A program made the translations under genes and the position numbers. DNA of 64,000 nucleotides from Cupriavidus taiwanensis (GTDB lineage Bacteria > Pseudomonadota > Gammaproteobacteria > Burkholderiales > Burkholderiaceae), in contig NZ_LT976853.1 of NCBI RefSeq assembly GCF_900249755.1, positions 160,011 through 224,010 of the forward strand. The letters are read 5' to 3'. Shown here piece by piece: positions 53,251 through 63,934 of this stretch (its first letter is position 1; each line of letters begins with the position of its first letter). The notes under the pieces were generated by a model, which saw nothing but the letters and a program-made list of their open reading frames with translations, searched no databases and was not told the DNA's origin.

Positions 53251-55323
53251 TCAGGACTGTGCCGAAGCGGCGCCCGGCAGCGGCTCGAACGGCGTTTCCT
53301 GGTCGGTCGGGCGGTTCACGGCGCGGGCCTGCAGCGCCGTCTTGAAGCCGTAGAACACGATCGACAGCACCACCACCATGAACAGCGCGCACAGGCCGGC
53401 ATCCAGGTAGTCGTTGAAGACGATGCGGTGCATCTGCTCCATCGACTTGGCCGGCGCCAGCACCTTGCCTTCGGCGATGGCGGCGCTGAACTTGGCGGCA
53501 TGGGTCAGGAAGCTGACCTTGGGGTCTGCATGGAACAGCTTCTGCCAGCCGGCGGTCAGCGTGCAGATCAGCAGCCACACGGTCGGTACCAGCGTGACCC
53601 AGGCGTACTGGCCGCGCTTCATCTTGACCAGCACGCAGGTGCCCAGCACCAGCGCCACCGCGGCCAGCATCTGGTTGGAGATGCCGAACAGCGGCCACAG
53701 CGTGTTGATGCCGCCCAGCGGATCGACCACGCCCTGGTACAGGAAGTAGCCCCAGGCCGCCACGGTCAGCGCGGTGGCGATCAGGTTGGCGGGCAGCGAG
53801 TCGGTGCGCTTCATCGACGGCACGAAGCTGCCCAGCAGGTCCTGCAGCATGAAGCGGCCGGCGCGGGTGCCGGCGTCGACGGCGGTCAGGATGAACAGCG
53901 CCTCGAACAGGATGGCGAAGTGGTACCAGAACGCCATCATGGCCTGCCCGCCGACCACCTGGTGCAGGATATGGGCGATGCCCACCGCCAGCGTCGGCGC
54001 GCCGCCGGCGCGCGAGATGATGGTGTTCTCGCCGACGTCCTTGGCGGTCTGCACCAGCACGTCGGGCGTGATCACGAAGCCCCAGGTCGACACCGCCTGC
54101 GCCACCGCCTCGGGCGTGGTGCCGATCACCGCGGCGGGGCTGTTCATGGCGAAGTACACGCCGGGCTCGATCACCGCGGCGGCCACCAGCGCCATGATCG
54201 CGACGAAGGACTCGGCCAGCATCGCACCGTAGCCGATGAAGCGCGCGTGGGTCTCGTTCTCCAGCAGCTTGGGCGTGGTGCCGGACGAGATCAGCGCGTG
54301 GAAGCCCGACACCGCGCCGCAGGCGATGGTGATGAACAGGAACGGGAACAGGTTGCCCGACCACACCGGTCCGCCGCCCTCGGCGAACTGCGTGAAGGCC
54401 GGCATCTTCAGCTCCGGCGCGACGATCAGGATGCCCACCGCGAGCGCGATGATGGTGCCGATCTTCAGGAAGGTCGACAGGTAATCGCGCGGCGCCAGCA
54501 GCAGCCACACCGGCAGCACCGCGGCGACAAAGCCGTAGATGATCAGCATCCAGGTCAGCGCCTTGCCGTCGTAGGTGAACAGCGGCGCCAGCACGGCGCT
54601 TTCATGCACGTACTGCCCGCCGATGATGGCCAGCATCAGCAGCACGAAGCCGATCACCGAGACCTCGCCGATGCGGCCCGGGCGGATGTAGCGCGTGTAG
54701 ATGCCCATGAAGAGGGCGATGGGGATGGTCACCGCCACGGTGAACGTGCCCCACGGCGAGTCCGCCAGCGCCTTCACCACGATCAGCGCCAGCACCGCCA
54801 GGATGATGATCATGATCATGAAGCAGCCGAACAGCGCGATCATGCCCGGCACCGTGCCCATCTCGGACTTGACCAGGTCGCCCAGCGAGCGGCCGTCGCG
54901 GCGCGTGGAGATGAACAGGATCATGAAGTCCTGTACCGCGCCGGCGAACACCACGCCGGCCAGCAGCCACAGCATGCCGGGCATATAGCCCATCTGCGCG
55001 GCCAGCACCGGGCCCACCAGCGGACCGGCGCCGGCAATGGCGGCGAAGTGGTGGCCGAACAGCACCGCCTTGTTGGTCGGCACGTAGTCCAGGCCATCGT
55101 TATGGCGCCACGCGGGCGTCATCCGCCTGGGATCGAGCTGCATCACCTTGTCGGCGATAAAGCGGCTGTAGTAGCGGTAGGCGATCAGGTAGATGCAGAG
55201 CGCGGCAACCACGATCCACAGCGCGCTGACGGCTTCGCCGCGCGCGAGCGCGACGGTGCCGAAGGCAAACGCGCCAAGGACGGCGACGGCCAGCCACACC
55301 AGGTGTTCTCCGATGCGATTCAT
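53251..55323 (-). CDS. cstA: CstA-family pyruvate/carbon-starvation transporter
   Basis: A 690-residue inner-membrane protein with many hydrophobic segments. Family regions include YRYYSRFIADKVMQLDPRRM, VLFGHHFAAIAGAGPLVGPV, DFMILFISTRRDGRSLGDLV and FPFLFITIACGAVSGFHALI. CstA members take up pyruvate (and in some species peptides) when carbon is limiting. AGGAGA precedes the ATG at 55321-55323. A histidine kinase/response regulator pair is divergent, 407 bp away, and probably controls it. Confidence 0.95.
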   Translation of the reverse strand: MNRIGEHLVWLAVAVLGAFAFGTVALARGEAVSALWIVVAALCIYLIAYRYYSRFIADKVMQLDPRRMTPAWRHNDGLDYVPTNKAVLFGHHFAAIAGAGPLVGPVLAAQMGYMPGMLWLLAGVVFAGAVQDFMILFISTRRDGRSLGDLVKSEMGTVPGMIALFGCFMIMIIILAVLALIVVKALADSPWGTFTVAVTIPIALFMGIYTRYIRPGRIGEVSVIGFVLLMLAIIGGQYVHESAVLAPLFTYDGKALTWMLIIYGFVAAVLPVWLLLAPRDYLSTFLKIGTIIALAVGILIVAPELKMPAFTQFAEGGGPVWSGNLFPFLFITIACGAVSGFHALISSGTTPKLLENETHARFIGYGAMLAESFVAIMALVAAAVIEPGVYFAMNSPAAVIGTTPEAVAQAVSTWGFVITPDVLVQTAKDVGENTIISRAGGAPTLAVGIAHILHQVVGGQAMMAFWYHFAILFEALFILTAVDAGTRAGRFMLQDLLGSFVPSMKRTDSLPANLIATALTVAAWGYFLYQGVVDPLGGINTLWPLFGISNQMLAAVALVLGTCVLVKMKRGQYAWVTLVPTVWLLICTLTAGWQKLFHADPKVSFLTHAAKFSAAIAEGKVLAPAKSMEQMHRIVFNDYLDAGLCALFMVVVLSIVFYGFKTALQARAVNRPTDQETPFEPLPGAASAQS

Positions 55324-55730
55324 AGTGAAGGGTCTCCTCAGACCGGGATTTGGAAAGCCTGCGGCGGCGAAGGACTGGCAACTGGCAACGGGCGGGTCGG
55401 CGGCGGGCGCGCCTGGGGCGGGCAGCGAGGGCAATCCGGCGGTGAGGGGTCTCCTGGGGTGCTGGAATTGAGGCTGCCGCGCGCCCGGTTCGTGTCGTTT
55501 CCGGATCTCGTCTTGCAGGCAGGCGATGCACCAACCGGGTAGGCGGTGCACCAACTGCGTGGACCCGCGCCGCATGTTGGGGCGGCTTGCGCGTCCGGCG
55601 TGTAGTATTGACAGCCGCCAAACCCCGCACAAGCGCGTAACTACGCAGCAGTTCTGCGTAGTACTACGCAAGTCGACGGTGGTATGCCGCCTGCGCGGCA
55701 TCGGTGTTTACCCCCGATCCCCGGTCTCGT
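55324..55730. promoter_or_regulatory. cstA/kinase divergent control region with CTACGCA palindromes
   Basis: A 407-bp gene-free region. CTACGCA (55641-55647), TGCGTAG (55655-55661) and CTACGCA (55664-55670) form two overlapping dyads, including the 16-bp perfect palindrome TGCGTAGTACTACGCA at 55655-55670. They are 60-90 bp upstream of the kinase start. Two direct copies of (A/G)TGCACCAAC lie at about 55530-55555. The dyads are likely binding sites of the adjacent LuxR-type regulator. Confidence 0.6.
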
Positions 55731-57137
55731 ATGAAACTCCGCCAGAAAATCCTGTTGCTCGCCGTGGCGCCACTCGCGGTGGCGATGCTCGCCATTGCGC
55801 TGGCGGTGCGCTTCCAGGCCACCCAGCTGGCGCAGCATGAGCGCGCGCTGGTCGAGGCCGCCTACCTGCAGAGCAAGGAGACCGAGCTGCGCCACTACGT
55901 GGAACTGGCGCAGAGCGCGATCGCGCCGCTGGTGCGCTCCGGCCGCAACGACGCCGCCACGCGCCAGGCGGCGATGGAAGCGCTGGCGCGGCTGGACTAC
56001 GGCCCCGACGGCTACTTCTTCCTGTACGACCTGCAGGGCCGCAACCTGATGCATCCGCGCCAGCCCGAGCTGGTCGGCCAGGATCTGTGGACGCTGCGCG
56101 ACCCGCAGGGCGCGCCCACCATCCAGCAGCTGATCGCCGCGGCGAAGGGCGGCGGCGGCGCGGTGCGCTACCAGTGGCGCAAGCCCTCGTCGCAGCAGCT
56201 GGCGCCCAAGCTCGGCTATGTGGTGGCGGTGCCCGAATGGGGCTGGATGCTGGGTACCGGCATCTACCTGGATGACGTCGAGAGCACGCTGCGCCAGCTC
56301 GACGCGCGCGCCGAGACCGACATCCGCGAGACCATGGCGTGGATCGGCGTGATCGCCGGCATCAGCATCCTGCTGGTGGCGGCCAGCGGCCTGGCGCTGA
56401 ACGTCAGCGAACACCGCGAGGCCGACGCCAAGCTGCGCCAGCTGGCGCAGCGCGTGGTGCAGTCGCAGGAAGAAGAGCGCGCGCGGCTGTCGCGCGAGCT
56501 GCACGACGGCATCAGCCAGTTGCTGGTCTCGGTCAAGCTGGTGCTGGAAACCGCCGCCAACCGGCTGCGCCTGGCCCCGTCCGAAGGCGCGGCGGTGGCG
56601 CCGGTGCTGGGCATGGCGCTGAACCGGCTCGACACCGTCTTCAATGAAGTGCGGCGGGTGGCGCGCAACCTGCGCCCGGCGCTGCTCGATGACCTGGGGC
56701 TGTTCGCCGCGCTCCAGCACCTGGCGCGCGAGATGCAGGGCGGCAGCGGCCTGGAGATCGCGGTCACGCAAAGCGGCACCGCGCGCGAACTGCCCGACGA
56801 GCAGGCCACGGCGCTGTTCCGCATCGCCCAGGAAGCGCTGACCAACGTCGAGCGCCATGCCGGTGCCCGGCGCGTTTCCGTGTCGCTCGCGTTCGATGCC
56901 GATGCCACGCGCCTGGTGGTGCGCGACGATGGCCACGGCTTCGACGTCGCGCGCATGCAGGCCGACCCGCAGCGCGGCATCGGCCTGCGCAACCTGCGCG
57001 AGCGCATCGCCGCGCTGTGCGGGCAGTTCGACATCGTTTCCGGCCTGGGCGGCACCCAGATCATCGCCTCGCTGCCGCCGGCCGGCCCCGCGGCCGCCGC
57101 GCGCCGGGCCATTTCCGCAGGACCCTCGCAGTCATGA
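55731..57137 (+). CDS. Sensor histidine kinase with periplasmic Cache domain (NarX/LuxR-type system)
   Basis: A 468-residue kinase. Helix at about 8-28, a single-Cache-type sensor (YGPDGYFFLYDLQGRNLMHP, GYVVAVPEWGWMLGTGIYLD), a second helix at about 205-225, then a HisKA_3 dimerisation domain with the phosphorylated His in EEERARLSRELHDGISQLLV and a HATPase domain (ALTNVERHAGARRVSV, GIGLRNLRERI). Cache domains of this type often bind small carboxylates; with cstA divergent, pyruvate or a similar acid is a reasonable guess. Its stop overlaps the regulator start by 4 bp. Confidence 0.92.
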   Translation: MKLRQKILLLAVAPLAVAMLAIALAVRFQATQLAQHERALVEAAYLQSKETELRHYVELAQSAIAPLVRSGRNDAATRQAAMEALARLDYGPDGYFFLYDLQGRNLMHPRQPELVGQDLWTLRDPQGAPTIQQLIAAAKGGGGAVRYQWRKPSSQQLAPKLGYVVAVPEWGWMLGTGIYLDDVESTLRQLDARAETDIRETMAWIGVIAGISILLVAASGLALNVSEHREADAKLRQLAQRVVQSQEEERARLSRELHDGISQLLVSVKLVLETAANRLRLAPSEGAAVAPVLGMALNRLDTVFNEVRRVARNLRPALLDDLGLFAALQHLAREMQGGSGLEIAVTQSGTARELPDEQATALFRIAQEALTNVERHAGARRVSVSLAFDADATRLVVRDDGHGFDVARMQADPQRGIGLRNLRERIAALCGQFDIVSGLGGTQIIASLPPAGPAAAARRAISAGPSQS

Positions 57138-57820
57138 CCCATTTTCTTGCCGAAGACAGCGCAGCCGGCGAAGCGCCCGCGCGCGTGCTGCTGATCGACG
57201 ACCACGCGCTGGTGCGCGACGGCATGCGCATGCACCTGGCGCTGCAGCCCGGACTGCGCGTGGTCGGCGAAGCCGATGACGGCGAAGCCGCGCTGGCGTG
57301 GCTGGACCGCGCCGGCGCGGCCGACATGCCGGACCTGGTGATCACCGATATCGGCATGCGCGGCATGGGCGGCATTGCGCTGGCGGCGGCGCTGCACGAC
57401 CGCTATCCGGAACTCGCGGTGCTGATCGTGTCGATGCACGACAACCTGGAATACGTGCGCCAGGCCGTGCGCGCCGGCGCGCGCGGCTATGTGCTCAAGG
57501 ACGCCCCGGCCGACGAGCTGATCGCAGCGATCCAGTCAGTGCTGGCCGGGCGCGTGTTCTACAGCGCCCGCATCGCCCGCGGCATCGCCGAGCAAAGCCC
57601 CGCGGCCGGCCCGCTCGACGCGCTGACGCCGCGCGAGCGCGATATCCTGCGCGGCATCGGGCGCGGCCTGGCCAACAAGGAGATCGCGGCGCAGCTGGGG
57701 GTGTCGGTGCGCACCGTCGAGACCCATCGGCTCAACCTGAAGCGCAAGCTGGGGATCGAGGGGCGGGCGGGGTTGGTGAAGTATGCGGTGGAGACGCTGG
57801 GGGATAGCGAGGCGGGGTGA
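57134..57820 (+). CDS. NarL/LuxR-family response regulator
   Basis: A 228-residue regulator: receiver with DDH pocket (VLLIDDHALVRDGMRMHLAL), phosphorylated Asp in LVITDIGMRG, Lys in YVLKDAPADEL, and a LuxR-type HTH (LTPRERDILRGIGRGLANKE, IAAQLGVSVRTVETHRLNLK). Starts within the kinase stop codon (ATGA), so is translationally coupled. It probably binds the CTACGCA dyads upstream of the kinase to control cstA-ybdD. Confidence 0.94.
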   Translation: MTHFLAEDSAAGEAPARVLLIDDHALVRDGMRMHLALQPGLRVVGEADDGEAALAWLDRAGAADMPDLVITDIGMRGMGGIALAAALHDRYPELAVLIVSMHDNLEYVRQAVRAGARGYVLKDAPADELIAAIQSVLAGRVFYSARIARGIAEQSPAAGPLDALTPRERDILRGIGRGLANKEIAAQLGVSVRTVETHRLNLKRKLGIEGRAGLVKYAVETLGDSEAG

Positions 57821-57897
57821 GGAACACTCCGAAGCAAGCGAAGAGAGCGGTTTTGGGTGCCCCCAAACCGCCCGGACTTGCCTGAGCAAGGTGTTCT

Positions 57898-58045
57898 CCC
57901 TCTCCCCTCACGGGGAGAGGGCCGGGGTGAGGGGCGGTTTGACTAGGAACCACATCAAGCAAGGCCAACGGTGTTAACCCACGGACCTCAGCCTTTGACC
58001 CGCCTGCCCTCACTCCCTGCCCCTCTCCCGCTGCGCGGGAGAGGG
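57898..58045. repeat. Pair of inverted REP-like hairpins
   Basis: CCCTCTCCCC-TCAC-GGGGAGAGGG (57898-57921) and CCCTCTCCCGC-TGC-GCGGGAGAGGG (58021-58045), each beside a GTGAGGG/CCCTCAC segment in opposite orientation. They look like the dispersed intergenic palindromes of beta-proteobacteria. They lie between the convergent regulator and pckG genes and may also end transcription. A degenerate relative is at about 61512-61535. Confidence 0.7.
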
Positions 58046-58093
58046 AAGCAAACCGGCGCGATGCCGGCTGCTTCTGAAGCGCTGGCCCGAGGA

Positions 58094-59950
<1,857 letters not shown>

Positions 59951-60471
59951 ACTGCAGACTCCAGATTTGTAAAGGGAAGGAAGGAATCCTTGCAAAGCCT
60001 GGCCGGCGGGTCGTCATGCGTGCCGGGGGCCGGAACCGTCACTGCCGCGGGTTGCTGCCGGGGCCGCATCGGGAGCGTCACATCCCGTTACAACTCCGCG
60101 GCGGCCCGGTTTGCGCAAAAGGTCGCGGCGGTCGCTGCGGCTGCGCTACAGTGGCGCTTCGCCCGCGCAGGGAGGCCTGCACATGCCGGCCGGGCTTTTT
60201 CCGGAGGCAGCCGCGTGACGGGAGCAACGCTCGACCGACAATCCGCGGCGGCACCGGAGCGGGCAAGGATACCACTGGCGCACCCCCCTGTTTTTTGCTG
60301 CGCAACAATTGCCGGCGCCGGCGGGCGCGGGATTTGCACCCGCGGCGCCAGGGCTGCGGCACGCCGGTGCGGGGTTCGCAAACGTTTCACAACAATACTG
60401 TTGGCCGGCACGCGCCACTGTGGGCGCGCGCACCAACTGGCACAACGTCCCGAAGATAACCAGGGTTGCCG
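59951..60471. other. 521-bp divergent intergenic region upstream of pckG and the dehydrogenase
   Basis: No gene is evident. For pckG a candidate promoter is TTGCAA with TTACAA 17 bp on, near 59971-59999 on the minus strand. A short palindrome AAACGTTT at 60380-60387, in a context reminiscent of LacI-family operators, lies about 85 bp from the dehydrogenase start. Nothing stronger is seen. Confidence 0.4.
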
Positions 60472-61497
60472 ATGAAGATTGCCGTACTCGACGATTACCA
60501 GGATGCCGTGCGCAAGCTGCCTTGCTTCAGCCTGCTGGAGGGGCACGACGTCAAGGTGTTCAACAACACCGTCAAGGGCGTGGGCCAGCTGGCGGCGCGC
60601 CTGTCGGACGTGGAAGCCGTGGTGCTGATCCGCGAACGCACCCGCATCACCCGCCAACTGCTGGAAAAACTGCCCAAACTGAAGCTGATCAGCCAGACCG
60701 GCCGGGTCGGCGCCGGGCCCGGCAGCCATATCGACCTGGATGCCGCCACCGACCGCGGCGTGGCGGTGCTCGAAGGCGTCGGCTCGCCGGTGGCGCCGGC
60801 CGAGCTGACCTGGGCGCTGATCATGGCCGCGCAGCGCCGCATTCCGCAGTACGTGGCCAGCCTGAAGCACGGCGCATGGCAGCAGTCGGGGCTGAAATCG
60901 ACCACGATGCCGCCGAATTTCGGCCTGGGCCAGGTGCTGCGCGGCCAGACGCTGGGGATCTGGGGCTACGGCAAGATCGGCCGGCTGCTGGCCGGCTATG
61001 GCCGCGCCTTCGGCATGAACGTGCTGGTCTGGGGCCGCGAGGCGTCGCAGCAGGGCGCGCGCGCCGACGGGCTGGAGGTGGCGGCCTCCAGGGAGCAACT
61101 GTTCGCCGACAGCGACGTGCTGTCGCTGCACCTGCGGCTGAACGACGACACCCGCGGCATCGTCAAGCAGGCCGACCTGACCGCCATGAAGCCGACCGCG
61201 CTGTTCGTCAATACCAGCCGCGCCGAGCTGCTGGAAGAAAACGCGCTGGTCGCCGCGCTCAACCGGGGCCGCCCGGGCATGGCCGCGGTCGACGTGTTCG
61301 AATCCGAGCCGATCCTGCAGGGCCACGCGCTGCTGCGCATGGAAAACTGCATCTGCACGCCGCACCTGGGCTATGTGGAACGCGACAGCTACGAGCTGTA
61401 TTTCCGCACGGCGTTCCAGAACATCCTGGACGTGCTGGCCGGCAAGCATGACTGCATCGTCAACCCGAAGGCGCTGGCGCCGGTGCTGACGCGCTGA
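60472..61497 (+). CDS. D-isomer-specific 2-hydroxyacid dehydrogenase family protein
   Basis: A 341-residue NAD-dependent dehydrogenase of the D-2-hydroxyacid family (SerA/PGDH-like). The nucleotide motif is GIWGYGKIGRLLAGYG. The catalytic set is Arg in NTSRAELLEENAL, Glu in DVFESEPI and His in TPHLGYVERDSYE. Substrate (phosphoglycerate, glyoxylate or another 2-ketoacid) cannot be told. ATG 60472 has AGGG upstream; a TTG two codons earlier is possible. Transcribed alone, divergent from pckG. Confidence 0.9.
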   Translation: MKIAVLDDYQDAVRKLPCFSLLEGHDVKVFNNTVKGVGQLAARLSDVEAVVLIRERTRITRQLLEKLPKLKLISQTGRVGAGPGSHIDLDAATDRGVAVLEGVGSPVAPAELTWALIMAAQRRIPQYVASLKHGAWQQSGLKSTTMPPNFGLGQVLRGQTLGIWGYGKIGRLLAGYGRAFGMNVLVWGREASQQGARADGLEVAASREQLFADSDVLSLHLRLNDDTRGIVKQADLTAMKPTALFVNTSRAELLEENALVAALNRGRPGMAAVDVFESEPILQGHALLRMENCICTPHLGYVERDSYELYFRTAFQNILDVLAGKHDCIVNPKALAPVLTR

Positions 61498-61710
61498 GGC
61501 GCTGGTTTTCTCTCCTTTCCCGCAAGCGGGCGAGGGTAGCCTTGTTCGGACGGTGTTGGCTGCGGCTGGCGCCTGCCTATCTCCCCGCCAACGCGAATTT
61601 TCCGAACCCGCTACACTCGGGTCTTCCCCAGCCGCCGGCCGCAATGGCCTGGCGGCAGACCGACAAAACAACAAGGCGCGCTTCGCGCCAGTCCCTCTCC
61701 CAAGGCCGGC

Positions 61711-62883
61711 ATGGACCCCAGGCTCGTGACGCTCTGCGTCGGCAATTTCGTCATCGGCACCGGTGCGATGATCGTGACCGGCATGTTGAATGACATAGCC
61801 GGCGATTTCGGCCTGGGCGCGGCCAGCGCCGGGCAACTGATCTCGGTGTTCGCGCTGGCCACCTGCGTGGGCGCGCCGCTGTTCGCCACGCTGGGCTCGC
61901 GCATCGATCGCCGGCTGCTGCTGGCCGGCTCGCTGCTGGTCTACGGGGTGATGCACCTGGCCGCGGCGCTGGCGCCCAGCTTTGCCGCGCTGATGGCGAT
62001 CCGCTTCCTGACCGCGATCGGCGCCGCCATCTATACGCCGCAGACCGCGGCCACGCTGCCGCTGCTGGTCAATGCGCAGACCCGCGGGCGCGCCATCAGC
62101 TTTGTGTTCCTGGGCTGGAGCATTGCCAGCGTGGTGGGGGTGCCGCTGGGCACGTGGATTTCCAGCACGCTGGGCTGGCGCGTCAGCATGGCGCTGGTGG
62201 GAGCGATGGCGCTGCTGGTGTCGGCGGCGGTGTGGCGCGCGCTGCCGCGCGGGCTGATGGTGCCGCCGGCCGGGCGCGAGGCCTGGGTCGCCGTGCTGCG
62301 CCACAAGCCGGTGATGCTGGTGGTGCTGACCACCATGATCTCGTCGGCCGGCATGTTCACGCTGTTTACCTATATTGCCCCGCTGATGCGCGACGTCTAT
62401 GGCATCAGCGGCGGCGCGCTCAGCCTGATGTTCCTGGCCTATGGCGCCTGCGGGGTGTTCGGCAACGCCATGGCGGCGTCGCGCATGGACCGGGTCACGC
62501 CCAGCCGGATCGTGCAGGTGACGCTGCTGACGTCGATCACGGCGATGGTGCTGTGGCCGCTGGCGGGGCTGGGCAGCGTGGCGCTGGTGGCGCTGTTCAT
62601 GCTGTGGGGCGTGGGCGGGTTTGCCACCAACAGCGCGCAGCAGGCGCGGCTGGTGCTGCTGGCGCCGTAGCGGGCCGCGGTGTCGATCTCGCTGAATTCC
62701 TCGTCGATCTACCTGGGCCAGGCCGCCGGCGCCATGGCGGGCGCGGCCATCTATACGCTGGCCGGCCCCGACACGCTGCACTGGGGCGCGGCGGCGCTGA
62801 TGCTGGCGGCGCTGGCGGTGTCGCAGCGCGCGCGGCTGCTGGGCTGCCGCTGGCAGCCGCCGCAAGCGGCGCAGCAGCTCTGA
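61711..62883 (+). pseudogene. MFS transporter interrupted by an in-frame amber codon
   Basis: The frame starts with MDPRLVTLCVGNFVIGTGAM and reads as a major facilitator protein (about 12 helices; SRIDRRLLLAGSLLVYGVMH and AIYTPQTAATLPLLVNAQTR are typical). A TAG at 62668-62670 stops it after 319 residues, yet the same frame continues with RAAVSISLNSSSIYLGQAAG and reaches a second stop at 62883 for a normal total near 390 residues. The 3' part encodes the last two helices of this family (LNSSxIYLGQ is a family motif). So one base change, probably CAG to TAG, has split an otherwise intact gene. A shortened but functional protein, readthrough or a sequencing error remain possible. Confidence 0.85.
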
Positions 62884-62946
62884 TTCCCTTCTGAAACGGG
62901 CGCCGCGGCCCCGCGCCGGCGCCTTGTGAGGAACCGCACCAAGCCT

Positions 62947-63014
62947 TTGTCCACAGCCTTATCCGCCCCGTTATCCTCAGGGATATCCGCAGCTTATCCA
63001 CATCCCTATCCACA
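62947..63014 (+). repeat. Second 12-bp-phased DnaA-box-like array
   Basis: Six same-orientation 9-mers start at 62947 (TTGTCCACA), 62959 (TTATCCGCC), 62971 (TTATCCTCA), 62983 (ATATCCGCA), 62994 (TTATCCACA, perfect) and 63006 (CTATCCACA); the steps are 12, 12, 12, 11 and 12 bp. The array fills the gap before the MOSC gene. It shares motif, orientation and phase with the array at 26884-26940. Confidence 0.65.
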
Positions 63015-63034
63015 ACCACGAAGCGGGGGCGCAC

Positions 63035-63673
63035 GTGAGCGATTCGAGACCTTGGCCGGGCCTTGCGCGTGTGCTGGCGGTCAGCCTGGGAAAGGCCATC
63101 CCGCTGGTGGTGGCGGGGGCGGGCACCGAGGCGGTGGTGCTGTCCGGCATCCGCAAGCATCCGGTCAGCACGCTACTGCACCCGCTGCGGGTCCAGGTGC
63201 AGCCGCTCGGGCTGGCCGGCGACGAGCAGGGTGACCTGACCGTGCACGGCGGGCTCGACAAGGCGGTCTACGCCTACCCGTCGGAGCACTACGCCTGGTG
63301 GAACGCCCGCCGCCGCGCCTGCGCCCAGCCCGAGTCCGGCCCGCCGCTGCCCTACGGCGCGATGGGCGAAAACCTGACGCTCGAGGGTTTGCTCGAGTCC
63401 GCGCTATGGATCGGCGACCTGGTGCGGGTCGGCACCGCGCTGCTGCGCGTGGAAGCCCCGCGCCAGCCCTGCTACAAGTTCAACGCCGCGCTGGGCTACC
63501 GCCATGCGGTGCGCGACATGGTGCAGAGCGGCTATTCCGGGGTCTACCTGAGCGTGGTGCTCAAGGGCGAGGTGCGCGCCGGCGATGCCGTGATTGTGCA
63601 GGCCGGACCACGGGAATTGTCGGTCGACAGCGTCAATCAGTGGCGCCGCGATGGCCGGCGGCAGCTTTTCTGA
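63035..63673 (+). CDS. MOSC-domain protein (YiiM type)
   Basis: A 212-residue MOSC protein, a molybdenum-cofactor sulfurase C-terminal-like domain. Family wording is GLAGDEQGDLTVHGGLDKAV, YPSEHYAWW, MGENLTLEGLLESALWIGDL and EAPRQPCYKFNAALG with the conserved Cys. YiiM-like proteins carry molybdenum cofactor for reduction of N-hydroxylated compounds. The start is GTG 63035, just after the DnaA-box-like array, with no strong ribosome site. Expression may depend on that upstream DNA. Confidence 0.88.
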   Translation: MSDSRPWPGLARVLAVSLGKAIPLVVAGAGTEAVVLSGIRKHPVSTLLHPLRVQVQPLGLAGDEQGDLTVHGGLDKAVYAYPSEHYAWWNARRRACAQPESGPPLPYGAMGENLTLEGLLESALWIGDLVRVGTALLRVEAPRQPCYKFNAALGYRHAVRDMVQSGYSGVYLSVVLKGEVRAGDAVIVQAGPRELSVDSVNQWRRDGRRQLF

Positions 63674-63778
63674 TAATGTTTGTCTAACCATACAAGCGCC
63701 CCGCTACACACATCCCCGGCCTCCCCTGTGGCCCGGACGGCGTTTGCCGGCGCCGGGCATTACCAGATCCTTGCACCT

Positions 63779-63795
63779 CTGTAACGGACTGTAAT
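63779..63795. promoter_or_regulatory. Paired CTGTAA direct repeats, as upstream of the glycine-zipper gene
   Basis: CTGTAAC (63779-63785) and CTGTAAT (63789-63795) are 10 bp apart, the same motif and phase as the four repeats at 52868-52907. They lie about 140 bp upstream of the last gene. Two copies only, so support is modest. Confidence 0.4.
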
Positions 63796-63934
63796 ACGCG
63801 GCGCTGGCTCCGGCGGGCGAAGCGCGGTACTAGTAGAGTCTTTGCGCGACACGCACCGGCAACATCTGCTGACAACATGCCGGGCGGTACACGGGGAGTG
63901 GCGCTGAAGACGCGGGGCAGAGGGTCCACACAAT

